Program-made: the position numbers and the translations under genes | Shown here: positions 52,196-59,795 of the stretch, piece by piece | How positions within the stretch are numbered: position 1 is the stretch's first letter | Layout of the letters: each line of letters opens with the position of its first letter | Origin: Streptomyces sp. LUP47B | GTDB lineage: Bacteria; Actinomycetota; Actinomycetes; Streptomycetales; Streptomycetaceae | Length of the DNA: 64,000 nt | Reading direction: 5' to 3' | Assembly (NCBI RefSeq): GCF_001746295.1 | Contig: NZ_MJAH01000013.1 | Coordinates: 205,874-269,873, forward strand | Notes under the pieces: generated by a model | Databases searched by the model: none | The model's input: only the letters and a program-made list of their open reading frames with translations | Told to the model about the DNA's origin: nothing

Positions 52196-52579
52196 CTACA
52201 CCGGGTCGATCCGGCAGAGGCAGAAGGGGTGGCCCGCCGGGTCCGCGTACACCCGGAAGTCCTCCTTGTCCTCCGCGTGCAGCGGCCGTCCGCCCAGCTC
52301 CAGCACCCGGGCCTCGGCCGCGTCGATCTCCTCCCAGGTGGTCCCGCCGTCGAAGTCGAGGTGGAACTGCTGGGAGTTGCGGTCCGCCCGCGGCCACTCC
52401 GGCGGGGTGAGCCCCGGTGCGCTCTGGAAGGCCAGCCGGGGGCCGCCGGGCACGCGCAGGACCACCCACTCGGGGTCGTCGTCCTCCGGGGTGCCGCCCA
52501 CGATCCCGGCGTAGAAACGGGCGAGCGCGCGGGGATCGGGGCAGTCGATCACGACGGAACGGAAGCGTGCGACAGTCAC
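52196..52579 (-). CDS. VOC-superfamily protein (glyoxalase-like) 1
   Basis: This 127-residue single VOC (glyoxalase/bleomycin-resistance fold) domain starts VTVARFRSVVIDCPDPRALARFYAGIVGG and ends RVYADPAGHPFCLCRIDP. QQFHLDFDGGTTWEEIDAAE contains the usual metal-site His. The GTG at 52579 has AAGGAGCTCTC upstream. It is a tandem paralogue of the next gene, 28 bases apart and co-transcribed. Confidence 0.9.
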   Translation of the reverse strand: MTVARFRSVVIDCPDPRALARFYAGIVGGTPEDDDPEWVVLRVPGGPRLAFQSAPGLTPPEWPRADRNSQQFHLDFDGGTTWEEIDAAEARVLELGGRPLHAEDKEDFRVYADPAGHPFCLCRIDPV

Positions 52580-52607
52580 GAGAGCTCCTTCTGGTTCGAC
52601 CGGCGGT

Positions 52608-52967
52608 TCAGCAGGCGCAGAGACAGAACGGGTGCCCCGCCGGGTCCGCGTACACACGGAAGGTGCGGGAGCGGTCCTCGGCGTCCAGCGGCTTCGCCCC
52701 GAGCGCCAGCACCTCCTTCTCGGCCGCGTCCAGGTCCTCGACGGTCAGGTCCAGGTGGAACTGCTGCGAGGCGTCGGGGGCGGGCCACTTCGGCGGTACG
52801 AAACCGGGGGCGGCCTGGAAGGCCAGCGACGGTCCGCCGGGGGTCCTGAGGTCCACCCAGTCCCCCTCGCCCTCGACACTGCCGCCGAGGACACCGGCGT
52901 AGAAACCGGCGAGCGCGCGGGGGTCCGGACAGTCCAGCACGACGACTCCGAGTTCGGCGATGGCCAT
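52608..52967 (-). CDS. VOC-superfamily protein (glyoxalase-like) 2
   Basis: This 119-residue VOC domain (MAIAELGVVVLDCPDPRALAGFYAGVLGG to FRVYADPAGHPFCLCAC) closely resembles the next gene's product. QQFHLDLTVEDLDAAEKEV carries the conserved His. It is the first gene of a two-gene operon divergent from a CGNR-family regulator. The shared promoter region holds an array of GGTAACC-type sites. Confidence 0.92.
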   Translation of the reverse strand: MAIAELGVVVLDCPDPRALAGFYAGVLGGSVEGEGDWVDLRTPGGPSLAFQAAPGFVPPKWPAPDASQQFHLDLTVEDLDAAEKEVLALGAKPLDAEDRSRTFRVYADPAGHPFCLCAC

Positions 52968-52986
52968 GGCTTCCTCCTTGAAGCGG

Positions 52987-53049
52987 GGTTACCTGTAGGA
53001 CCGGGTAACCAGTAACCGTTACCGCATGCTCCCGTATTGGAGGTAACCT
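52987..53049. promoter_or_regulatory. GGTAACC operator array, VOC genes / CGNR regulator
   Basis: Five GTAACC-type half-sites lie in 63 bases: GGTTACC (52987), GGTAACC (53004), GTAACC (53012), GTTACC (53018) and GGTAACC (53042). The first pair is a perfect inverted repeat with a 10-base spacer; GTAACCGTTAC (53012-53022) is another palindrome. Confidence 0.72.
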
Positions 53050-53084
53050 CGCAAGGGGATTCACTAGCTAGGTAGCGTGCAGCC

Positions 53085-53594
53085 ATGAGTGAGCGATCGC
53101 CCGCGCCCGGGGGGCTTGACCTGGTCCAGACCCTGGTCAACACGGTGGATCTGGAGTCGGGCGCCGATTCGCTGGACACGGCGGAGGGGCGGGCGCGCTT
53201 CGGGATCGCCGAGGGCGAGGTCGCGGGGGCCCGCGAGCTGCGGGAGTCGCTGCGGGTCGCCCTGCTGGCTCACGCGGGGCATCCGCCGCATCGCGCGGTG
53301 ACACCGCTGGGGGAGTTGCTGGCGGCGGCGCCCCTGGTCCTGACGGTGGCCGCGTCGGACGGCTCGGCCGCCCTCGCCCCCGCCGACCCCCGCCCGCTCC
53401 TCTCCCGTGTCGCCGCCGCCGTCGCGGAGTCACTGATCGCCGGCACCTGGATGCGCCTGAAGGCCTGCGAGGCGGCGGACTGCCACTGGGCGTACTACGA
53501 CCGCAGCCCGGCGGGCCGGGGACGCTGGTGCTCCATGCAGGTGTGCGGGGCGCGGGCGAAGATGCGGAGGTATCGGGGGAAGGGAGCGCCGTAG
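53085..53594 (+). CDS. CGNR zinc-finger (ABATE-type) regulator
   Basis: This 169-residue protein has an N-terminal ABATE-like helical domain (DLVQTLVNTVDLESGADSLDTAEG) and a C-terminal zf-CGNR zinc finger (LKACEAADCHWAYYDRSPAGRGRWCSMQVCGARAKMRRYR). The name-giving CGNR reads CGAR here. Such proteins are stress- or antibiotic-inducible DNA-binding regulators. The divergent VOC gene pair and the repeated GGTAACC sites between them suggest direct control. Confidence 0.9.
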   Translation: MSERSPAPGGLDLVQTLVNTVDLESGADSLDTAEGRARFGIAEGEVAGARELRESLRVALLAHAGHPPHRAVTPLGELLAAAPLVLTVAASDGSAALAPADPRPLLSRVAAAVAESLIAGTWMRLKACEAADCHWAYYDRSPAGRGRWCSMQVCGARAKMRRYRGKGAP

Positions 53595-53629
53595 GGAGCG
53601 GCGCCGGTCGCGCCCGCGCGGAGCCGCAC

Positions 53630-53650
53630 GGGCGCGGGGAACTGCGCGAC
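53630..53650 (+). repeat. Dispersed intergenic repeat, copy 3
   Basis: GGGCGCGGGGAACTGCGCGAC lies 36 bases after the CGNR gene stop and matches copies at 42764 and 46730. All three follow a gene end closely. Confidence 0.7.
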
Positions 53651-53675
53651 CGGCCACGACGGCGCCGCACCCGAC

Positions 53676-54374
53676 CTACACGCCCTCCTCTCCTCCCCGC
53701 GGAGTCGAAGCCGCGGCCCGCGACCCCACCAGCAGCAGGCACAGCACCGCGACCCCCGCGACCAGACCGGCCAGGACCAGCAGCGGATCCAGCGGCCGGG
53801 CCGTGGACGCGGCCGCCTGGGTCGCGGCCGGCTGCGCCGCCTGCGAGACCTGCGGCGACGGCGCCGTCTGCGGTACGGCGGCCTGGGACGCCGTGGGTGA
53901 GGGCGACGAGCCGGCCCGGGTCGCCGCGGGGCCGCGGCTCGTCGTCATGCCCGGCATCGTCGAGTGCTGCCGCTGACTCGTGGACGGCTGCGTGTGCTCG
54001 TGCTGCGTCGGTGCCGCCGGGGTCGGAGCGGGAGCCGCCGCCCGGACCGTGATGCCCGCCGTCATGTCCGGGTGGACCGTGCAGACGTAGCCGTAGGCTC
54101 CGGCCGTGGTGAACGTGAAGCTCCAGCTCTGGCCCTTGTTCAGCATGGGGGAGTGGATGGAGAGCGGGCCCGAGGTGGTCTTCACGTCGTGCGGAGCGGT
54201 GTCGTAGTTGGTCCACGTCACCGTGGACCCGGCGGGCACGCTCAAGCTCGCCGGCGAGAACGCGTATCCCTTCATCGCCACCTGGAATGTCGCGGCCGAC
54301 GCCTCGTGGCCGTACGGCAGCATCCCCAGGGCGAGCAGCGCGAGCACCGCCGCGGCCCGCAGCAGCCCCCTCAT
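53676..54374 (-). CDS. Membrane-anchored cupredoxin
   Basis: This 232-residue protein has a signal peptide (LLRAAAVLALLALGMLPYGHEASAA) and a plastocyanin/amicyanin-like domain with type 1 copper ligands: His in DTAPHDVKT, and Cys, His and Met in YVCTVHPDM. A His/Met/Ser/Pro-rich linker (QHEHTQPSTSQRQHSTMPGM) may also bind copper. A C-terminal helix (LLVLAGLVAGVAVLCLLLV) anchors it. The ATG at 54374 overlaps the upstream stop (ATGA). It is the last gene of the copper operon. Confidence 0.92.
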   Translation of the reverse strand: MRGLLRAAAVLALLALGMLPYGHEASAATFQVAMKGYAFSPASLSVPAGSTVTWTNYDTAPHDVKTTSGPLSIHSPMLNKGQSWSFTFTTAGAYGYVCTVHPDMTAGITVRAAAPAPTPAAPTQHEHTQPSTSQRQHSTMPGMTTSRGPAATRAGSSPSPTASQAAVPQTAPSPQVSQAAQPAATQAAASTARPLDPLLVLAGLVAGVAVLCLLLVGSRAAASTPRGGEEGV

Positions 54375-54829
54375 GCGAACTCCGCCGCGACGAGCAGCCT
54401 GAGGCGCGTGGCCGGAATCCGCCACGGCAGCCGGAACCCGGTGGCCCGGCGCAGCAGCCGGTACGGCAGCTTGGCCGCGCCCACGACGAGCAGCCGGTCC
54501 TCGTCGCGCTCGACCACCCGCAGCCGCAGCAGGACGGGGAAGGCGACGCCGTTCAGGGCGAGGTCGCCGGTGAGCTGGAGCCGGTCGCCGGGCAGGGTGT
54601 CGACCTGCCCGGAGGTGAGGACGGCCCGCAGCTCACGGTCGTCGAACTCGAAGCGGAACGAGGGCTGCCCGGCGTCCTGGGACGTCTCCATGGACGCCTC
54701 GGCGAGCGGCACCCGCCGTCGCCGCAGCGGCAACGGCCCGTACCAGGCGGTGAGTTCGGCGAGGGAGCGGCCGGGGGCCACGGTGTGGCGCTGGGGCGGA
54801 GGAACGGTGGGCAGGGTGACGGTTGTCAT
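54371..54829 (-). CDS. YceI-like beta-barrel protein (tentative)
   Basis: This 152-residue soluble protein has beta-rich sequence resembling part of a YceI/lipocalin-like fold (FRFEFDDRELRAVLTSGQVD, LQLTGDLALNGVAFPVLLRLRVVERD). The similarity is weak and I cannot exclude an unrelated family. No signal peptide is visible. It lies between two cupredoxin genes and overlaps the second, so a role in copper or redox handling is possible from context only. Confidence 0.75.
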   Translation of the reverse strand: MTTVTLPTVPPPQRHTVAPGRSLAELTAWYGPLPLRRRRVPLAEASMETSQDAGQPSFRFEFDDRELRAVLTSGQVDTLPGDRLQLTGDLALNGVAFPVLLRLRVVERDEDRLLVVGAAKLPYRLLRRATGFRLPWRIPATRLRLLVAAEFA

Positions 54830-54948
54830 CCCGAACTCCTTGGAAAGCGGTTCCCGAAATGTGGCGGGGGTGTGGAGAATGGGGCGTGGACGCCGCTCCG
54901 GCCGGCTGAGCCCCGGCCGGAGCGGCGTCCACCCTTGCGCGGGACGTG

Positions 54949-55980
54949 TCAGCAGCTGGCGGTGAGGAAGTCCGTGGTCGGCTTGAGCATGTGCCCGGCC
55001 CAGACGGTGTGCATCTTCACGTAGCTGTCGGTGTCGAGCAGGTCGGTGACCTGCTGTCCGAGCGATTCCTCCAGGTGTGCCGAGTAGATGTGCTGGAGCA
55101 GCACGGTGAGGGTGTCGTCGGCCACCGAACCGCCGTCACTGACGGCCGGCTTGAGGATGGACTCGATCCACACCGTGTGCATCTTGAGGTACGAGTCGAG
55201 CGCCAGCGCGTCCTGCACCTGCTGGCCCGGCGACTCCTCCAGGTGTGCCGCGTAGAGGTGCTGGAGGATCGGCAGCAACTCGTTGTTGATGCTGGCGCAC
55301 TGCTCGCCGGAGCCGGAGCCGCCACCGGAGGTCGGCGTGGCCGTCGGGGTCGCGGTGGGCGTGCCGGTGGGCGGCGTCGAGGTGGGGGTGGCCGTCGGAG
55401 TGGCCGTGGGCATGGGCATGCCGGTCGGCGTCGCGGTCGGGGTGGGCGTGGGCGACGTACCGCCACCGCCACCGCCACCGGACGCGGCGACGACCTTCAC
55501 GGACGACACCATGTCCGGGTGCACCGCGCAGTAGTACTCGTACGTCCCCACCTTGGTGAAGGTGTACGACCACGACTGGCCCTGCTTCAGGGTCCCCGAG
55601 TCGAAGGCCACCGGGGCCTTGGTCGTGGTGACCGTGTGCGGTGCGCTGTCGTGGTTGGTCCACTGGACGGTCTGGCCGGCCTCGACGACGAGCTGCTTAC
55701 CGTCGCCGAACTTGTAGCTCATGATGTCGACCTGGTAGTCCGGCTTGGCAGCCGCGGCGGGCTGGACCTCGGCAGCGGCGGCAGCGGGCGCCTGAGCCGC
55801 GCCCGCGGTCTGCTGCGAGGAATTGGTGGAACCCGACGCCGCGTTCAGCAGTCCGAGGCTGAGCACGGCCGCGAGTGCCGCACCGAGCCCCACGAACAGC
55901 AGGGACCGGCCCCCGGACCTACCGGCCTTGGCCGTCGGCGGCTGGAGCCGCCGTTCGCCGGTCTCATCGCTTCTTTTCAC
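54949..55980 (-). CDS. Cupredoxin with duplicated C-terminal helical motif
   Basis: This 343-residue exported protein has an N-terminal membrane segment (LLFVGLGAALAAVLSLGLLNAA), a cupredoxin domain with copper ligands in HDSAPHTVTT and YYCAVHPDM, and a long Thr/Pro linker. The C-terminal 115 residues hold two copies of a helical motif: QHLYAAHLEESPGQQVQDAL with DSYLKMHTVW, and QHIYSAHLEESLGQQVTDLL with DSYVKMHTVW. Each copy has conserved His and Met. I do not know this motif. Surface copper binding or delivery is likely. Confidence 0.9.
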   Translation of the reverse strand: MKRSDETGERRLQPPTAKAGRSGGRSLLFVGLGAALAAVLSLGLLNAASGSTNSSQQTAGAAQAPAAAAAEVQPAAAAKPDYQVDIMSYKFGDGKQLVVEAGQTVQWTNHDSAPHTVTTTKAPVAFDSGTLKQGQSWSYTFTKVGTYEYYCAVHPDMVSSVKVVAASGGGGGGGTSPTPTPTATPTGMPMPTATPTATPTSTPPTGTPTATPTATPTSGGGSGSGEQCASINNELLPILQHLYAAHLEESPGQQVQDALALDSYLKMHTVWIESILKPAVSDGGSVADDTLTVLLQHIYSAHLEESLGQQVTDLLDTDSYVKMHTVWAGHMLKPTTDFLTASC

Positions 55981-56022
55981 TTCAACTCCTATTGTTTCCC
56001 AGGGAGTTGTTTCCCATGGAGT

Positions 56023-57342
56023 TCAGCGGCCAGGATCGGCCGTGACCAGCAGACTCGTCACGGCGAGGACGACGAGGACCAGCCCCGTCTCGGCCGCGAC
56101 CGAGTAACCGAAGGGCCGCACGGTGGCGGCGTCGCCGCGCAGCAGCACGGCGAGATCGAGGCGGGTGCGCACCCACTGGCGGCTCGCGTACGCGGCCACC
56201 AGGACGCTCCCGAGGACAGCTGTCTTGATGAGCAGCAGATGCCCGTACGAGGTGTGCAGCAGGGCGCCGTACGACCCCACCACCTGCCAGGCGAGCACCA
56301 GCCCGGCGCCGACGATGCCCGTGACGCTCACGGCCGCGAGCTTCGAGTAGCCCGGCACGACCCGCGCCAGCTCCGCGGCTTGGCGGCGGGGCAGCACGGC
56401 CAGCGCGAGCATGGCGAGCCCGCCGATCCACAGGGCGGCCCCGAGCAGGTGCACGAAGTCGGCGACGGCGCCCCAAGTGGGCTCGCTGCCCTCGGAGTTG
56501 TGGCCCGTCATCCCGGTCGTGCGCAGCAGCCCGAAGGTGACCGCGAGGGCGCCCACCCGCCAGCCCGGAGAGCGGGAGGTGGCCGCGCCGCCCTGGAGCA
56601 GCGCGCTGAGCACCACGGCCGCGAGCACCCACATCAGCCCCCGTGCGGCGAGCACGACGCCGGGTTCGGTGGCCAGGATGTCCGCGTAGGTCGCCGGGCG
56701 CAGCGCGTCCCGCAGCCCGCCGAAGGAGGCGTACGCGCCCTGGAGTCCGACGGCCGCCACGGTCGCCAGCAGCCCGCCCGTCCAGGCGAGCCCCAGCAGC
56801 GCCCGGGCCCGCGGTTCGTGGGTGCCGCCCGGCCACAGCAGCGCGACGAACGCGAGCCCGCCGACGAACAGGGTGAGCGCGAGGTATCCGGCCCAGCGGA
56901 CGGCGACGAGGCCCTTGCGCACCGAGGGGGACGGTGCGGGAGCGGCAGCCGGGGCCTCGTCGCCGCCGGTCCTGGTGGCGGCCGTGCCGGCGGTGAAGGC
57001 GATCCGGCCGGAGGAGGCGTGCCCGTCCTCCTCGTCCACGACGGACCACACGACGGCGAACCTGCCGTCCGCCGGGCTGTTGAGAGCGACCCGCACGACA
57101 TCCTTCTTCGCCGTGTGCGACACCGGCAGCCGGTCGCCGTCCACCGTCAGCACCCGTACGTCGGTGAGGTCCACGGCCTCGTCGAAGGTGAGGACGAGGC
57201 TTCCGGGCGCCTTCTTCAGGTCGGCCCCGTCCTTGGGGGAGGAGCTCACCAACCCGGTGTGGGCGGCGGCGGGTTGGACCGCGCCGAACAGGGCGCAGAG
57301 CAGGGCGGCGAGGAGGAGCAGGGTCCGGCGCAGTGTCGTCAC
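56023..57342 (-). CDS. Copper resistance protein, CopC-CopD fusion (YcnJ-like)
   Basis: This 439-residue protein starts with a signal peptide that would leave His as the first mature residue (PAAAHTGLVSSSP), as in CopC, where it is a Cu(II) ligand. DEEDGHASSGRIAF holds further CopC ligands. After a linker come eight or so membrane helices of CopD, with FVHLLGAALWIGGLAML typical. It binds copper outside the cell and probably imports it. GTGA overlap links it to the gene upstream. Confidence 0.94.
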   Translation of the reverse strand: MTTLRRTLLLLAALLCALFGAVQPAAAHTGLVSSSPKDGADLKKAPGSLVLTFDEAVDLTDVRVLTVDGDRLPVSHTAKKDVVRVALNSPADGRFAVVWSVVDEEDGHASSGRIAFTAGTAATRTGGDEAPAAAPAPSPSVRKGLVAVRWAGYLALTLFVGGLAFVALLWPGGTHEPRARALLGLAWTGGLLATVAAVGLQGAYASFGGLRDALRPATYADILATEPGVVLAARGLMWVLAAVVLSALLQGGAATSRSPGWRVGALAVTFGLLRTTGMTGHNSEGSEPTWGAVADFVHLLGAALWIGGLAMLALAVLPRRQAAELARVVPGYSKLAAVSVTGIVGAGLVLAWQVVGSYGALLHTSYGHLLLIKTAVLGSVLVAAYASRQWVRTRLDLAVLLRGDAATVRPFGYSVAAETGLVLVVLAVTSLLVTADPGR

Positions 57343-57989
57343 GGGGTCGCCTCCGGCTGCGGGGAGGCGGAGGCGGGGGCGAGGATGCCGCCGAGGAGGC
57401 CGGAAGCGGGGGCGAGCCCGACGCAGGGGGAGGCGGTCGGCGACGGTGAGGGGGTCGCCGCCGGGCCGTCCAGGAGGCCGAGGACGGAGTCGGTGACCCC
57501 GACGAGCAGCGGCTGTACGAGCTTGACCTCGCCGTCGGAGCAGCTGCCCGTGTCCGAGGGGGACGGCGTGGGGGTGGTGGGCCCAGGTGTGGGCGTGGGG
57601 GAGCCGGTGCCCGGGACCGGCGTGGTCCCGTGGCCGGAGTGCCCGCCGCCCTGGCCGCCACCGGAGCCGATGGGGACGGTACCGGTCACCACGCCCCCGC
57701 CGCCGTATCCGCCGCCGTACCCGAGGCCTCCGCCGCCTCCGCCGACTCCGCCGTACGAAGGCAACTCCCCGGATCCCACCGGGGCTTGACCGGTTCCCGG
57801 GGAAGTCGTCGCCGGTGCCGTGGCCGCGGGCGGGGTGACCGGGGGAGCGGCCTCGGCCGCGCCGGAGGCGGGGGCGCCGATGCCCGACGCGTAGCCCAGC
57901 ACGATCACCACGGTGCCGACGAGCGCCCCGGCGACCAGTTCGTCGCGGTGGTCACGCGGGACACCCGTCGCCCTGCGGAACAAGGGCAT
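57339..57989 (-). CDS. Gly/Pro-rich exported protein, first gene of copper operon
   Basis: This 216-residue protein has an N-terminal membrane segment (LVAGALVGTVVIVLGYASGIG). A low-complexity region follows (GGVGGGGGGLGYGGGYGGGG, GGGQGGGHSGHGTTPVPGTG) and two cysteines flank a short hydrophobic segment (GSCSDGEVKLVQPLLVGVTDSVLGLLDG). No domain is recognised. The His-containing glycine stretch might bind copper. The gene starts the operon, so the copper-responsive promoter should be between 57990 and about 58080. Confidence 0.82.
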   Translation of the reverse strand: MPLFRRATGVPRDHRDELVAGALVGTVVIVLGYASGIGAPASGAAEAAPPVTPPAATAPATTSPGTGQAPVGSGELPSYGGVGGGGGGLGYGGGYGGGGVVTGTVPIGSGGGQGGGHSGHGTTPVPGTGSPTPTPGPTTPTPSPSDTGSCSDGEVKLVQPLLVGVTDSVLGLLDGPAATPSPSPTASPCVGLAPASGLLGGILAPASASPQPEATP

Positions 57990-58221
57990 GACTCACTCCT
58001 GACATGCTCAGCTCAATCCGACCGAAGAACGCGGCCGATGACGAACAGTGGAGTGGAGGGCGGATTCCGCATCACTACGCACCGGTTAACCGATGGTTGC
58101 CTACCTCTCCATTACGAGGTCGTGGTCTGTGAGAACGGTCGATTCCGCACCGTGCTCGAATGCAAATCGAACTCGTGTTGAGGATTCCGGGGAGGGCGGG
58201 CATATGCCGGGTCGGCGCACG

Positions 58222-58257
58222 ACAGGGCCCCGGCGCTGGAACACGCCGGGGCCCTGT
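58222..58257 (-). terminator. Terminator of UDP-glucose dehydrogenase gene
   Basis: ACAGGGCCCCGGCG and CGCCGGGGCCCTGT form a perfect 14-bp stem with an eight-base loop, 16 bases past the stop on the minus strand. The remaining intergenic sequence up to 57990 contains no gene. Confidence 0.9.
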
Positions 58258-58273
58258 ACGACCTGTCCCGGGG

Positions 58274-59617
58274 TCAGGCGGTCGGCCGCCCCATCGCCCG
58301 GTACGTCCACCCGGCCTTCCGCCACAGCACCGGGTCCAGGGCGTTGCGGCCATCGAGGACGACCTTCGCCGACGCGACCTCGCCGAGGGCCGCCGGGTCC
58401 AGTTCGCGGAACTCCCGCCACTCCGTGAGGTGGAGGACGACGTCGGCGCCCCGGACCGCGTCCACGGCGGTGTCGGCGTAGCCGAGGGTCGGGAAGAGGC
58501 GGCGGGCGTTGTCCATGCCCTTCGGGTCGTAGACCGTGACCTGGCCGCCCTGGAGGTGGATCTGCCCGGCGACGTTCAGTGCGGGCGAGTCCCGGACGTC
58601 GTCCGAGTCGGGCTTGAAGGTGGCGCCGAGCACCGCGACCCGCTTGCCGAGGAACGGCCCGCCGCCCAGTATCTGCCGGGCCAGTTCCACCATCTGGCCG
58701 CGCTGGCGCATGTTGATCGAGTCGATCTCGCGCAGGAAGGTCAGCGCCTGGTCGGCGCCGAGCTCACCCGCACGGGCCATGAAGGCCCGGATGTCCTTCG
58801 GCAGACAGCCGCCGCCGAAGCCGATCCCGGCCCGCAGGAACTTCTTCCCGATCCGGTCGTCGTAGCCGATGGCCTCCGCCAGCTTCGCCACATCGCCGTC
58901 CGCGGCCTCGCACACCTCCGCCATCGCGTTGATGAACGAGATCTTGGTCGCCAGGAAGGAGTTCGCGGACGTCTTCACCAGCTCGGCGGTCGGGAAGTCG
59001 GTCACCACGAACGGCGTGCCCTCGCCGAGCGGCGTCGCGTACACCTCGCGCAGCAGCTTCTCCGCCCGCTCGCTGCGCACGCCGACGACGATCCGGTCCG
59101 GGTGCAGGGTGTCGTCCACGGCGAAGCCCTCGCGCAGGAACTCGGGGTTCCAGGCCAGCTCGGCGTCGGCGCCCGCGGGGGAGTGGTCGGCCAGGTAGCG
59201 GGCCAGCCGGTCGGCGGAACCGACGGGCACCGTCGACTTGCCGACGACGAGGGCCGGGCGGGTCAGGTGCGGGGCGAGGGAGGCGATCGCGGAGTCGACG
59301 TACGACATGTCGCAGGCGTACTCGCCGTGCCGCTGCGGGGTGTTCACACAGACGAAGTGCACGTCACCGAAGGCGCCGACCTCGGCGAAGTCCATGGTGA
59401 AGCGGAGCCGGCCGGTGGACCCCTCGATCCCGGCGACATGCTTGCGCAGCAGGTCCTCGAGGCCCGGCTCGTACATCGGGACCTCGCCCCGCTGGAGCAT
59501 CTCGATCTTCTCGGGCACCACATCGAGCCCCAGCACCTCGAAACCGAGCTCGGCCAAGGCCGCGGCGTGGGTGGCGCCGAGGTAGCCGGTGCCGATCACG
59601 GTGATCTTGAGGGCCAT
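58274..59617 (-). CDS. UDP-glucose 6-dehydrogenase
   Basis: This 447-residue NAD-dependent enzyme oxidises UDP-glucose twice to UDP-glucuronate for surface polysaccharides. The Rossmann motif is VIGTGYLGATHA, the catalytic Cys lies in GFGGGCLPKDIRAF, the central helix has TAELVKTSANSFLATKISFIN, and the C-terminal domain has LGATFKPDSDDVRDSPAL. GGAGTCTCC precedes the ATG at 59617. Confidence 0.95.
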   Translation of the reverse strand: MALKITVIGTGYLGATHAAALAELGFEVLGLDVVPEKIEMLQRGEVPMYEPGLEDLLRKHVAGIEGSTGRLRFTMDFAEVGAFGDVHFVCVNTPQRHGEYACDMSYVDSAIASLAPHLTRPALVVGKSTVPVGSADRLARYLADHSPAGADAELAWNPEFLREGFAVDDTLHPDRIVVGVRSERAEKLLREVYATPLGEGTPFVVTDFPTAELVKTSANSFLATKISFINAMAEVCEAADGDVAKLAEAIGYDDRIGKKFLRAGIGFGGGCLPKDIRAFMARAGELGADQALTFLREIDSINMRQRGQMVELARQILGGGPFLGKRVAVLGATFKPDSDDVRDSPALNVAGQIHLQGGQVTVYDPKGMDNARRLFPTLGYADTAVDAVRGADVVLHLTEWREFRELDPAALGEVASAKVVLDGRNALDPVLWRKAGWTYRAMGRPTA

Positions 59618-59741
59618 GGAGACTCCAGAAAGAGGGACGGGCCAGTGCGCGCCCGAGCATAGTCGGAGGGTCTGACGGGCAGTTTTCCCGCTGTCGCCAA
59701 GCTCACGTATCACTCCCGTGGGCCGGGCCCTAAAATTTGAG

Positions 59742-59755
59742 TTACTTAACGGTAA
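59742..59755. promoter_or_regulatory. AT-rich inverted repeat upstream of acyl-CoA dehydrogenase
   Basis: TTAC-TTAACG-GTAA is an inverted repeat inside an unusually AT-rich stretch (taaaatttgagttacttaac, 59731-59750), 40 bases before the acyl-CoA dehydrogenase start. It probably overlaps the promoter and may be a repressor site. Confidence 0.45.
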
Positions 59756-59795
59756 TTAGCACAGGCACTGCAGCGTCCTTGGAGCGTGAGAGACC

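Noticed and set aside
55300..55480. Thr/Pro tandem codons in the cupredoxin as a mobile or satellite repeat
   Set aside because: It is an in-frame linker typical of exported actinobacterial proteins.
54946..57789. 947-codon plus-strand frame opposite the copper operon
   Set aside because: It is a shadow of the cupredoxin and CopCD genes, which have clear motifs and coupled starts.
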